Below are positions 26,693 through 36,500 of a stretch of DNA of 64,000 nt, in pieces. Numbering within the stretch: the stretch's first letter is position 1; each line of letters starts with the position of its first letter. Below the pieces are notes generated by a model. It did no database searches, was not told where the DNA came from, and saw only the letters and a list, made by a program, of their open reading frames with translations. A program made the translations under genes and the position numbers. The DNA comes from Verrucomicrobiota bacterium (GTDB lineage Bacteria; Auribacterota; JABMQX01; JAFGEW01): positions 1-64,000 of the forward strand of contig JAFGEW010000133.1 of the NCBI GenBank assembly GCA_016931415.1, in the 5' to 3' direction.

Positions 26693-27552
26693 TGAGCGTG
26701 CGCGCGTGCATCCTCACCGGCTTCGGCATCAACTGCGACTACGAGACCGCCTACGCCTTCCGCATGGCGGGCGCCGACGCCGTCCGCGTCCACATCAACG
26801 ACCTCATCGACGGGCACGACTCGCTCGATGCCTACCAGATCCTCGCGTTCCCCGGCGGGTTCTCGTTCGGCGACGACATCGCCTCGGGCAAGGTGTTCGC
26901 CGTCAAGTGCACGCACACGCTGCGCGCCCAGCTCGACGAGTTCATCGCGGCCCAGAAGCTCATCATCGGCATCTGCAACGGCTTCCAGACCTTGGTCAAG
27001 ATGCGCATCCTGCCAGGGACCACGGATGGCGGCGTGCAAGATGAACCGCATGCCGTTGCGAAGATGCGAGATACCGCCCAGGATGCGAAAGGTCTATCGG
27101 ATGCTGCACGCAACGTTCAACAGGCCACGTTGACCTTCAACGACTCCGGCCGGTTCGAAGACCGTTGGGTCAATCTGCGCGTCAACATCCAATCGCCGTG
27201 CATCTGGACGCGCGGTATCGAGCAGCTCTACGTCCCCGTGCGCCACGGCGAGGGCAAGTTCGTGCCCGCCGACGAAGGCGTGCGAAAGGCGCTCGCGGCC
27301 GGCAACCAGATCGTCGTCCAGTACGCCACCGAGAGCGGTGAACCGACCAACGACTACCCGCTGAACCCCAACGGCTCCGCCGACGCCATCGCCGGCGTCT
27401 GCGACCCGACCGGCCGCATCTTCGGCCTGATGCCGCACCCCGAGTGCCACATCTTCCCCACGCAGCACCCGCGCTGGACGCGCGGCCTGCTCCCCGCCGA
27501 GGGCCCCGGCGTCCAGATCTTCCGTAACGCCGTCGAGCACGCCGCCCGGTAG
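26692..27552 (+). CDS. purQ: FGAM synthase glutaminase subunit PurQ
   Basis: 286 aa class I glutamine amidotransferase that supplies ammonia to PurL. The nucleophile is Cys95 in GICNGFQTL; the His-Glu pair is in GLMPHPECHIF near the C-terminus. The start overlaps the purL stop (TGATG). Between residues about 115 and 145 there is a polar segment (DEPHAVAKMRDTAQDAKG) that looks like an insertion relative to compact PurQ; several hydrophilic PurQs of the large type also have extra loops here. The last 10 codons are repeated twice more downstream in non-coding DNA. Confidence 0.93.
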   Translation: MSVRACILTGFGINCDYETAYAFRMAGADAVRVHINDLIDGHDSLDAYQILAFPGGFSFGDDIASGKVFAVKCTHTLRAQLDEFIAAQKLIIGICNGFQTLVKMRILPGTTDGGVQDEPHAVAKMRDTAQDAKGLSDAARNVQQATLTFNDSGRFEDRWVNLRVNIQSPCIWTRGIEQLYVPVRHGEGKFVPADEGVRKALAAGNQIVVQYATESGEPTNDYPLNPNGSADAIAGVCDPTGRIFGLMPHPECHIFPTQHPRWTRGLLPAEGPGVQIFRNAVEHAAR

Positions 27553-27898
27553 CACGGCCATCGTGCCTGCCTGCCGCAGGCAGGGCCGTGGTCCTTCCGG
27601 CACGCAGAACGTGTACCGACGGGCGGGGCACGCGCATGCAGAACACGCCGCTTGACCATGGTCCGCGGGCGAACCCGTGTCCTCACGGGCGGGACGCCCG
27701 TGCTACAGCGCGCCGCAACGCCGTCGCGCACGCCGCCGGGTAGCACGGCCATCTTGGCCGTGGTCCTTCCGGACGTGCAACGTGTCCTCACGGGTGAACC
27801 TGTGTTCTCACGGGCGGGACGCCCGTGCTACAGCGCGCCGCAACGCCGTCGAGTACGCGGCCGCGCGGTAGCATGGCCGTCCCGGCCATGATCCTTCA
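27533..27898. repeat. Three repeats containing the purQ 3' end plus a hairpin
   Basis: Units at 27533-27600, 27714-27772 and 27839-27898 begin with CGNAACGCCGTCGNG...GC (the last purQ codons) and continue GTAGCA(C/T)GGCC...GGCC(G/A)TG(G/A)TCCTTC. Only the first is part of a gene. The separating DNA has the unit ACGGGCGGGACGCCCGTGCTACA (about 27688 and 27810). Confidence 0.8.
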
Positions 27899-28190
27899 CG
27901 AGCCGACTAGGTGCCCGCCTTGGTTCTTCGTCGAGGCTTCGGAGGAGGGGAGTCTCTCGCAGAGACGCAGGCGTGGCGCGGACGGCAGGGTCGCAGAGTA
28001 GATAGCGTCGACCTTCGTGCTTTCCGTGGTTGTGTCCTTCTCCTCGAAAACCCTTGCCCCGTCCTGGCGTCCGCCATACAAAAGACATTGTGGGTGCCGC
28101 AGTGCGGCAGCATGCCCGGACCCGGACCACGGGCGAACCCGTGTCCTCACGGGCGGGACGCCCGTGCTACACGCCAGCGTGCCCACGAAT
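27600..28190. repeat. ACGGGCGGGACGCCCGT hairpin repeats
   Basis: A gene-free stretch with hairpins of core ACGGGCGGGACGCCCGT, each followed by GCTAC, at about 27688, 27810 and 28150; weaker forms include ACCCGTGTCCTCACGGG. Frames across it are low-complexity Arg/Pro/Ala products of repeats and are not credited as genes. Confidence 0.7.
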
Positions 28191-28194
28191 AGAT

Positions 28195-28640
28195 AGAACG
28201 TTGCGCCGAGGCGCAGCATCAGCCAGACCGCAGTTCGGCCCGCGAACTGCCAAGCCGTCGCTCGGCGACGGCCGCGCCGCAGTTTGGCGGAGTCAAACTG
28301 CGTACGCACTGTCCTGAAAGACAGAACGTTGTGCCAAAGCGCAACGAGAGCTGCGCCGCAGTTTGACGAAGCCAAACTGGATACGCGCTCTTGAGCGATG
28401 AAACGTTGCGCCAAAGCGCAACATCAGCCGCGCCGCAGTTTGACGGAGTCAAACTGCTAACGCGCCGCCCTGAGAGATAGAACGTTGCGTCAAAGCGCAA
28501 CGACAGCCGCGCCGCAGTTTGACGGAGTCAAACTGCTAACGCGCCGCCCTGCGGCGCCTGGACAAATAGAAGGTTGCGCCAAAGCGCAACATCAGCCGCG
28601 CCGCAGTTTGACGGAGTCAAACTGCTAACGCGCCGCCCTG
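28195..28640. repeat. Five-unit tandem hairpin array next to tRNA-Arg
   Basis: Units of about 77-92 bp, each with two palindromes: GTTGCGCCAAAGCGCAAC (28405 and variants at about 28200, 28327, 28483, 28573) and GCAGTTTGACGGAGTCAAACTGC (about 28436, 28514, 28602 and variants at about 28279 and 28365), joined by GCGCCGCCCTG. The last unit ends 5 bp before tRNA-Arg. No spacers, so not CRISPR. Confidence 0.85.
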
Positions 28641-28644
28641 CGGC

Positions 28645-28718
28645 GCGCCCGTAGCTCAGTTGGATAGAGCATCGGACTTCTAATCCGGCGGTCGGAGGTT
28701 CGAATCCTCCCGGGCGCG
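28645..28718 (+). tRNA. tRNA-Arg (anticodon TCT)
   Basis: Acceptor GCGCCCG (28645-28651) pairs with CGGGCGC (28711-28717). The anticodon stem TCGGA/TCCGG encloses CTTCTAA with anticodon TCT. The T-arm has GGTTCGAATCC. CCA is not encoded. Its 3' 39 nt and the next 54 bp are repeated at 37742-37834. Confidence 0.95.
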
Positions 28719-28772
28719 CCTTCTTCTTCGCCTTGGCGATGGCCGAGGGATGCCTCAACCACGGGGAACACA
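28680..28772 (+). repeat. Left direct repeat of the tRNA-Arg segment (att-like)
   Basis: 93 bp starting in the anticodon loop of tRNA-Arg and running 54 bp past its end; matches 37742-37834 with two mismatches. Confidence 0.9.
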
Positions 28773-29070
28773 ATGCGCTCCGGCCGGCGTCCGCAAAGGC
28801 GAACGCCTGCCGCAGACGGCACGGGCGCAGAACGACCTTCGGCTTTCATTTTTTGTCCTTTCACCTTCACAGTGGCTTTCCGTGCGCAAGACCGTTGGTA
28901 GGATGCGCAGGATCTGATTGACTTCTTGGGTTCACTCTGGTATCATTTTCGTCGAATGTGGCTCACTGAACCTCACTTGTGGCCATGTGGGGGGTGCGAG
29001 GAGATGCCCATCCGTGGGCGCAACCGCGTTCGCCACGCCAACGTGAGCCTGTCCTGGAATGAGGTGGAGG
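28773..29070. other. Leader of the subtilase gene
   Basis: 298 bp without a gene. It includes a CTTTCATTTTTTGTCCTTTCACC stretch near 28843-28865 and a possible -10-like TATCAT near 28941. No firm promoter assigned. Confidence 0.3.
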
Positions 29071-30486
29071 ATGGAGGCAGCACAGCGCGCGGGCCTTGCG
29101 GCGGCCCTTGTCCTCCTCATGGCCGTGTCCAGCAGCCGGGCGACTGAGTCCTCGGTCGATTTCGTCGACGCCGCGCAAGTCTGGTCATGGGGCTATGACG
29201 GCAGCGGCGTGATCGTCGGCTTGGTTGACGATGCCGTGGACATGAGCCATCCTGCCCTGCCGAACGTCTCCAACTTCGACTTCTCGGGAGCGGGTCTCTC
29301 TCCGAATTCCCACGCCACCAGGACGGCCGGCGTCATCTGTAGCACGGACGCCGTGCATCCCGGTGTCGCGCCCGGAGCCATGGTCTACGCGGGCAAGGCG
29401 CTGACGCGCGACGATACGGTCGAGGCGTTCTGCGGCCTCTACGATCTCGGCGCGCGTGTCTTCAACATGAGCTTCACGTTCAACGACATGCCCAACGACG
29501 GCTTCAACCAGATGAGCCTCTTCGCGGACTGGTTCGTGCGCGAGAAGGACGTACTCGTCGTCAAGTCGGCGGGCAACAACTACGACATCTCGGCACCGGG
29601 CGACGCCTTCAACGTTGTCACGGTCGGGCGAACGACTGCTGACTTCACACAGGTCTATCCCACCAGCGGCTCAGGGCCGCTGTCCGACGGGCGTTCGAAG
29701 CCCGACCTCGTCGCACCGGGCACGGATATCACGACCACGAACCCCGGCGGCGGGTTTGTCTCCGCATCGGGCACGAGCTACTCGGCCCCGCACGTCACAG
29801 GCGCGGCCGCACTGCTGCTCGACATCGCCGACACTGAAGGTCTCAGCACGAATCACAATGTCCTCAAGTCCGTGCTCATGACGGCCGCCCGCAAGGACGT
29901 ACTCGACAAGAACGGCGATGCGTGGTCCGCGGCGCTGGGTGTCCTTGACGAGGATAGCGGCGCCGGCCAACTCGATGTAGCCGAAGCGGCCGCCGTCTTT
30001 GGTTCCGGCGGTGCCGGGCCGGGAGCTGTTGGCCTGGCCGGCTGGGCGGAGGAGTCAGTCAGCGGCCTCGCGCTGGACGATGTCTTCAGCCTCAGCGCCG
30101 GCCAGACGATCGCGGCCGGCTCCGAGATCGCTGTAACCCTGTGCTGGGACCGCACGGTGCAGTGGCTTGACGACGGCGACGGCATCGTCGAGTACACAGA
30201 CACATTCCTGCCCGAGGCGCTGGACAATCTCGATCTATTCATCGTCGATGCATGGACGGGTGGCATCGTCGCCTCGTCAGAAAGCCTCGTCGACAACGTC
30301 GAGCACGTCTGGTTCACGTTCGAGCAGTCCGGCCGATACGACATCCGTGTATGTGCTGCGGGGTTGCAGAACGAGGTTTTGTACGGGCTTTCCTGGAGCG
30401 TATGTGCCGTTCCGGAGCCCGCGATGGTATGGTTACTCGTCGGGCTCGCGTTCGGGCTCGCATTCAGAGAGAAACGGCTTACTTGA
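29071..30486 (+). CDS. Subtilisin-like (S8) protease with PEP-CTERM tail
   Basis: 471 aa from the ATG at 29071, placed six bases after GAGG; an ATG at 29059 lacks a ribosome-binding site. Signal peptide to about residue 24. The catalytic triad is Asp53 (IVGLVDDAVD), His81 (SHATRTAGV; the usual HGTHVAG is HATRTAG) and Ser236 (SGTSYSAPHVTG); oxyanion Asn169 (KSAGNN). Residues about 310-445 are a beta-sandwich like those following many S8 domains. The C-terminus is VPEPAMVW plus a hydrophobic helix and REKR, a PEP-CTERM signal, so the enzyme is probably surface displayed. It is 28 bp upstream of a giant secreted protein and likely co-transcribed. Confidence 0.92.
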   Translation: MEAAQRAGLAAALVLLMAVSSSRATESSVDFVDAAQVWSWGYDGSGVIVGLVDDAVDMSHPALPNVSNFDFSGAGLSPNSHATRTAGVICSTDAVHPGVAPGAMVYAGKALTRDDTVEAFCGLYDLGARVFNMSFTFNDMPNDGFNQMSLFADWFVREKDVLVVKSAGNNYDISAPGDAFNVVTVGRTTADFTQVYPTSGSGPLSDGRSKPDLVAPGTDITTTNPGGGFVSASGTSYSAPHVTGAAALLLDIADTEGLSTNHNVLKSVLMTAARKDVLDKNGDAWSAALGVLDEDSGAGQLDVAEAAAVFGSGGAGPGAVGLAGWAEESVSGLALDDVFSLSAGQTIAAGSEIAVTLCWDRTVQWLDDGDGIVEYTDTFLPEALDNLDLFIVDAWTGGIVASSESLVDNVEHVWFTFEQSGRYDIRVCAAGLQNEVLYGLSWSVCAVPEPAMVWLLVGLAFGLAFREKRLT

Positions 30487-30514
30487 TATCCGGGATGTTG
30501 TGCGAGGTGTCGTC

Positions 30515-33500
30515 ATGAGAAGGCTGGTCATTGTCATCGTGTTGGCGCTGGCGGTCCTTGCACCGCTGGCGGGCGGGTTCGGCGCCGAGGACATCGCGGC
30601 CCGCAAGGCCGAGATTCGCGCGGCGGCCGCGGCGGCCGGCGTTGTGCTGCCGGTCGAGCTGGAGCCGAAGGTCATCGAGGCGGACGATCTGCAGTGGTTC
30701 GTCGCGACCGTCGAGGCGAACACGCAGTACCGCCACACGAAGCTTCGCGACGTCGTGCCCACGGTTGGTGCGTTCGGCGCGCGGTACTACACGCTTGTCG
30801 TCAACGAGCTGCAGCTCGAGGCGCTTGTCGCCAAGAGCTTCAAGCCGTGGAACGTTGCGGCGGCTGTTGGCGACAAGGTCCCCGAGGACGCCGCCGGCTC
30901 CTCGCCCAACGACAAGGACGGCGATGGTCTCACCGACCTCAAGGAGACCTGGTGGGGCACGAATCCCTACGACCCCGACACGGACGACGATGGCGTGTCA
31001 GACGGTCAGGAGATCGCGCTGTGCAAGGCGGGCAATACGACGTATGGCGTGCCGTGGCCCGATTGGCCGGACTGGGGGCATTACCCGAGCTACAAGGACC
31101 AGTTCGGGAACGATGTACCCAATGAGGAGCTTGCACTGGTCATTGACCTCGATTGCGACTGCATCCCGGACGCCGCCGAGCGGTTTGACCTCGGCACGAA
31201 CGCCTACCGCGAGAGCACGGACGGCGACAAGTACGACGACGGCCAGGAGTTTTGGGGTATCACCCAGATCGGCCGCGGCGCGCTCCCGCGTTCGGTCGAC
31301 TCCGACTTCTTCACCTCCTCCATGCCCAACTTCGTTGATCCGCCCGGCCTCAGCACCTTCGTCGCCGCCTTCCCCAAGATCCGCATCACCGTCTACGGCG
31401 ACTCGATCAGCGTCACGCCGTGCCAGACCATCACATCCGGCGAGAAGCACATCACGACGCAGGAAAACATCTACGAGTGCAACACCGTTCAGGAGAGCGA
31501 GACAACGTCGAGCACTAGTATGTCCGTGAACGAGTTCGTGGAGATGAAAAGAAACCCCGGCGGGGCTGTTTTCGATGACGGCGCGACCCCTGACTGGCGG
31601 ACGCTTGACTACGTGCAGGACGCCCCAGAGAGCCCAGCATCCCCGGATGACTCCTCGGATGGTGATAAGCGCTTCGTGAGCACCGTCGGGGCCGGGCACG
31701 TGTCCGAGGCAGTACGGATCACCGACTCCGAGGAACAGATCCAGGATATCCTGTCTCGCCTAGATGCTCTTGAGGCAGAGAACAGACGAAAGGAAGAGGA
31801 GGCCGTCTTTGACGACGTTTTCGGTGCGTTCCCGATAGTAAGCAATCTCTGGCACGCCGGCAAGGTCTTTTATTGGGCATTCCAGGACCCAACGATAACG
31901 ACTTACATGCCGCCCGTCGAAGGACCGACTGGCACAGGGACCGTACTGGCTGATAGCGCAGATGGGAGCGTGGAGATCGCCACTAGAACCGACTTCACTC
32001 TGGAGAAGCCCGGATCCATGGCTGGTATTACCGGGATGGTACGCGAGCAGGATTCTGGGGACGCGGCTACGTCCGAGACCACGCATTCGTCAGCGACATC
32101 CTCCCGTTCCTACTCGCGGACGGAGACGCGGCAGTACAACCGGATGTTCACGCACGACGAGTGGAGCAGGGCGACAACGCAGGACGTTCATCATGCGGCG
32201 GACATGAAGTTCACGCTCCAGATCGCCAACGACGGGACCGACGTCTGCCGCGAGATCACGAGCATCCTTGTGAACTTCTACATGGGCGATGCGAAGTACC
32301 CGTTCGCGTCGGCGAATATCGTGACCGAGATCGGCTCGGTCACAAACCTCTTCCCTGGCGAGTCGTTCGTGCTCACGCCCGTCGAGGTGCCGTTGACGCT
32401 CGACCTGCTCAAGAAGTTCGACAACGGCGCACCGATCAAGATCCTCATCGAACGGGTCGAGTACGGCGCCGACCAACTCTTCTACGAGAACGCCTATTGC
32501 GGCGGCGTGAACTTCGAGGTCGACGACGGCGTCTGGGACCAAAACGAGGGCATCGACCAGTATATCGCGGCCACCTGGGGCGCCGAGAGCTACGTCGACG
32601 TGCTCGAGCGCGTCACCCCCTACGTCCGGGTCAGCAAGGACGAGTACGGCAACATCCTCAACATCACGACGGCCGAGTACACGGCCCAGCACCGGGTCGG
32701 CTCGTACAAGACGCACTACATCGGCCGAAACGCTGTCTGGAACCTGAGCACGCAGGTCGGCCTCGAGGAAGGCGTCCAGCGCTTCGCCGATATCCAGGCC
32801 CAGCCCGAGACGACCGTCCTGCTCAAGTACGACATGGACACCGACGAGGACGGCTTCAGCGACCGCGAAGAACGCCGCTATGTCACCAATCCGAACGACC
32901 CGGCCGACCACCCCTACGCCCAGATCATCGCAGCGAAGAAGGTTATGTGGGCTGGCGAAGGCGAGTTCGTGGTCCAGCTCGTGCTCGAGAATATTGGCAA
33001 CTATCCGGCGACTGCGATTCAGGCACAAATGTATAGCACAGCCGCTGGACTAGAGGCTCTTGACAACTTCGTTGGTGGAAATGGAGTACTCCAGCCAGGA
33101 CAGAGAGTCATCATTGGCCCGGAATTCGAGCTTATCACGCTCGGCGGCTGGACGGGGACCTCCGTCCCTTCAGCCTCCGGGATATTCACAGGGTCAGAAG
33201 AAGTCACCTACGTGGTCACCGCAGTGGAATCAGGGACAGTTGGCTTGTCAAACAGCATAGCACTTCGCTGCGCTGCTGGCGAAGCCGATCCCTGGACAAT
33301 CGCCATTCCTGGTGACTACAGACCACCGGCGCCGATCGTAGTCGGCGACCAAGGTCTTACCATATGGTTCACGCCTGGAACGATTCATGTCGGGGATGTC
33401 TTTACCGTATGCGGCAAGGTGTCATCCGATGTCTTCCGATATGGAGGTTCCTTCGGCCTTTTGCTTGGCCACTGGAAGCTGCAAGCGGATGCAAATGATA

Positions 33501-36500
33501 GCAGCGACTTCGAGAACCACGGTGAGCTTCTTCCCCCGGCGCCAGGCCCAGCCACATTTGATGGACGGAGCTGCTACGACTTCGACTCCGGTGGTTGTAT
33601 AGACTGCGGAACGTCTGGGACGATGGACGTAACAGATGCCTTCACCGTTGAGGCTTGGATTGCCCCGGATAATATTGGCACTGGCGTGGGGGGTATTTTC
33701 ACACGCTCTTTCTGTGTGTTGTACAAATACACTGATGGGCAAGTGTATCTGCGCGTCAACGGTGAGGACTATGGTCCAGAAGCCCAGGTTATGGTCATAC
33801 CAAAGGCTGCATGGACACATGTCGCAGTAACATATGACAAGGCTGATGGCGGACAAGAGGTTAAATTTTACATTAACGGCGCGTATGTAACAAGCGCAAG
33901 TTATTCGGGAGACATTAGCACGGGTGGAGCAACGACGTTGGTTGGTCAAGGCTGGTATGGTTACCTGTGTGGTGTAATGCTGTGGAACTTCGCGAGGACA
34001 CCAGAGGAGTTGGAGAACGACTACGCTGGTATGAGTCCGGAGACCCCTCGAGAGGTGACGGGCCTTGTTGTGTCTTACAATGACCCACTGGGGAATCATC
34101 GACTCCAAGTACACAAGAGGTTGGATGATCTCGATGGCGCGATTCCGCATCTGCCTGAGGCGTTTGGCACAGCGCTAGCTATAGGCCACGCGAGTGTCTT
34201 GTCAACGTCAAGTCCAAACGATATCCTGGTCACTGTCTATAACGGAGCTGATGGGTTCGCCGGGGGGCGGATCTACCTGGAGGCGATTGACGAGGACTCC
34301 GGGAATGTCCTCTGGACGAGCAGCCTGATTGAGGACATCGAGTCAGGCGCGAACTACTTCCAGGTAGCGCTGGACCCGGGGAGTCTCTCGAGCCCGCCGG
34401 ATATCGGACAACGCGTGCTGCTTCTCTCGACCCTGACCGACGCCCTGTACGAGGACGGCGGTGAGACAATCGGCGGGAACGTGATCGACACGACGCTCAC
34501 GTCGTTTTTGTACGGCCTGCCGTTCGAACAGGATGGTCAACCCTCCGTGGAGATCTCGCAGACGGCCTTCAGCAATACGGTGACGTGGGGAGCGACCTAC
34601 ACGGCAGAGACACGTCTGGCGAACGTTGGCGACTGGCCGTTGGAGGTCAGCGTCTGGCCTCCCGATACGTTTGTCCAGACCAACGTGCCCAGCCGACATG
34701 TCGTGATCCCTGCGGGCGAGAGCGTCGTACTCCGTATCGCCATCGAGTCGGCGTATCTTACTCCAGACAGCAGTAACCTCGTGCAGGTTCTCCTTACGAC
34801 GAATGACCAGGGCAGTAGCTCGTGGAGCCTCGACTTCACGCTGCAAGTCGAGGACACCAGCGTTGCCTTACCCGACAGCAAGAAGGTCTACATCGAGACC
34901 CTCGAGTCCATGCCATGGACCGTGCGGGTCGTCCTGCTCGAGGAGGCAATGTCAGGTGCTCCGGTCCACTTTGAGCATGGTCTTGTAGACGACGGTGACG
35001 GCCTGGGTGTTCTTCGCCCTGTCTACGTCCAGGATGAGCGCGGCAATTATCTCTGGGACTCGGCTTCTGGAGTCTCATCGAGCGCGTATCAGGATTCTTC
35101 TGATCCGACCAGAGCATTCCTCATCGTCAACCGGACATGCCACGTGGGCTCCGCGCTCCTTGTGCACTACGGGAAGGTGCATGCCGTGAGCGACGGGGAC
35201 ACATCCATCCCATTCCACCTGAGGTATCCCGACGAAGCGGTGGGGTACGCCTCCCTGTCGCTGCTCGCCTACGGCACCAACTACTACACAGTCGACGACT
35301 TCAGCGGGACTGCGCTCGATCCGAAGTGGGAGACCACGACCAACAGTAACCCAGACGACAACTATGCCACACCGGGGGACGGGTGCCTGAAGCTGTACGC
35401 CAGATCCACTGGGGAGCGATCGATCATCGCTGTGAGAACGTCCGTTGAGATAGGCGAGGGCGCCAAGCTCCATTTCAATGTGGTAGCCGGCGGCGGCAAC
35501 GGCTGGCTCAATATCTTCTCGGGCAGCGACACACTGTGGGACCAGGGGGACCCCTTCGGCTACTACGCTAGCGAGTTACACGATCCTGAGATTACCCTGT
35601 ACGCAGAGGCACAAGAGGTGCTGGGGTACTTCAAGTGGTTCACCGTTGACTTCCTGTGGTTGGAGGCAGATCATCTCGACATGCCGGCGGCAGATACCAG
35701 ATTTACGTTTGCGCATGACGGCATTCCTCACAGCGAGCTGCATGGTTCTCTCCCTCTCGTCGAGTACGACAGGGAACTGACCGGTATGCTCAGGAACGCG
35801 GCCGATGATGCGCCCGCGGACGGACAGGGATGCGTTTCCCCGGAGTTCACGCTCGAGATCAACAACGGCGCTGTGCCCGAAACCTTGGAGATGAGCGAGC
35901 GCCGTGTGATCGTTCTCGATCCCGTGATCATCTGCGAACCAGACAAGCCGGACCTGGGGATCTCGAACGTGAGGACCGACGCCGACGGTTCGATCGCACC
36001 CGGCGACACGGTGCAGGTGTCGGCGGATGTGACCAACTCGGGCGATGCGCCGGCCGACTGGTTCACGGTCGGCTTCTACCTGGGCAATCCGTACGAGGAC
36101 GGCATCTACATTGGGAGCGTTGTTTGGGACACGCCGCTCGGCCCTGGCCAGACGATAACCGTCTACCTCGAATGGCTCGTGCCGGAGGGGGAGATCATCT
36201 ACGGCGACCGGCAGATCTACGCGGTCGTCGACTACTCGAACACCGTGCCCGAGGAGGACGACAACGACAATGCCGGCCACGTGGACGTCACCATCGAGTA
36301 CCCGACGAAGATCGAGATCGACTGCGGCAGCGCGACGGACGCCGAGGACCCGTACTACAGCACGACGGCCGGCTACGGGTTCCTGAACGGCATCGGGCGA
36401 CGCGACTGGGGCACGGCGCCCTTGCACTCGGCCCGGTACCAGTACTCGGGCGCGCTCGAATACCGCTTCTCGAATCTCGACCCGGAAGCCAGCTACCACG

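Noticed and set aside
28195-28640. Possible CRISPR array
   Set aside because: Units are contiguous palindromic repeats with no unique spacers and no cas genes nearby.
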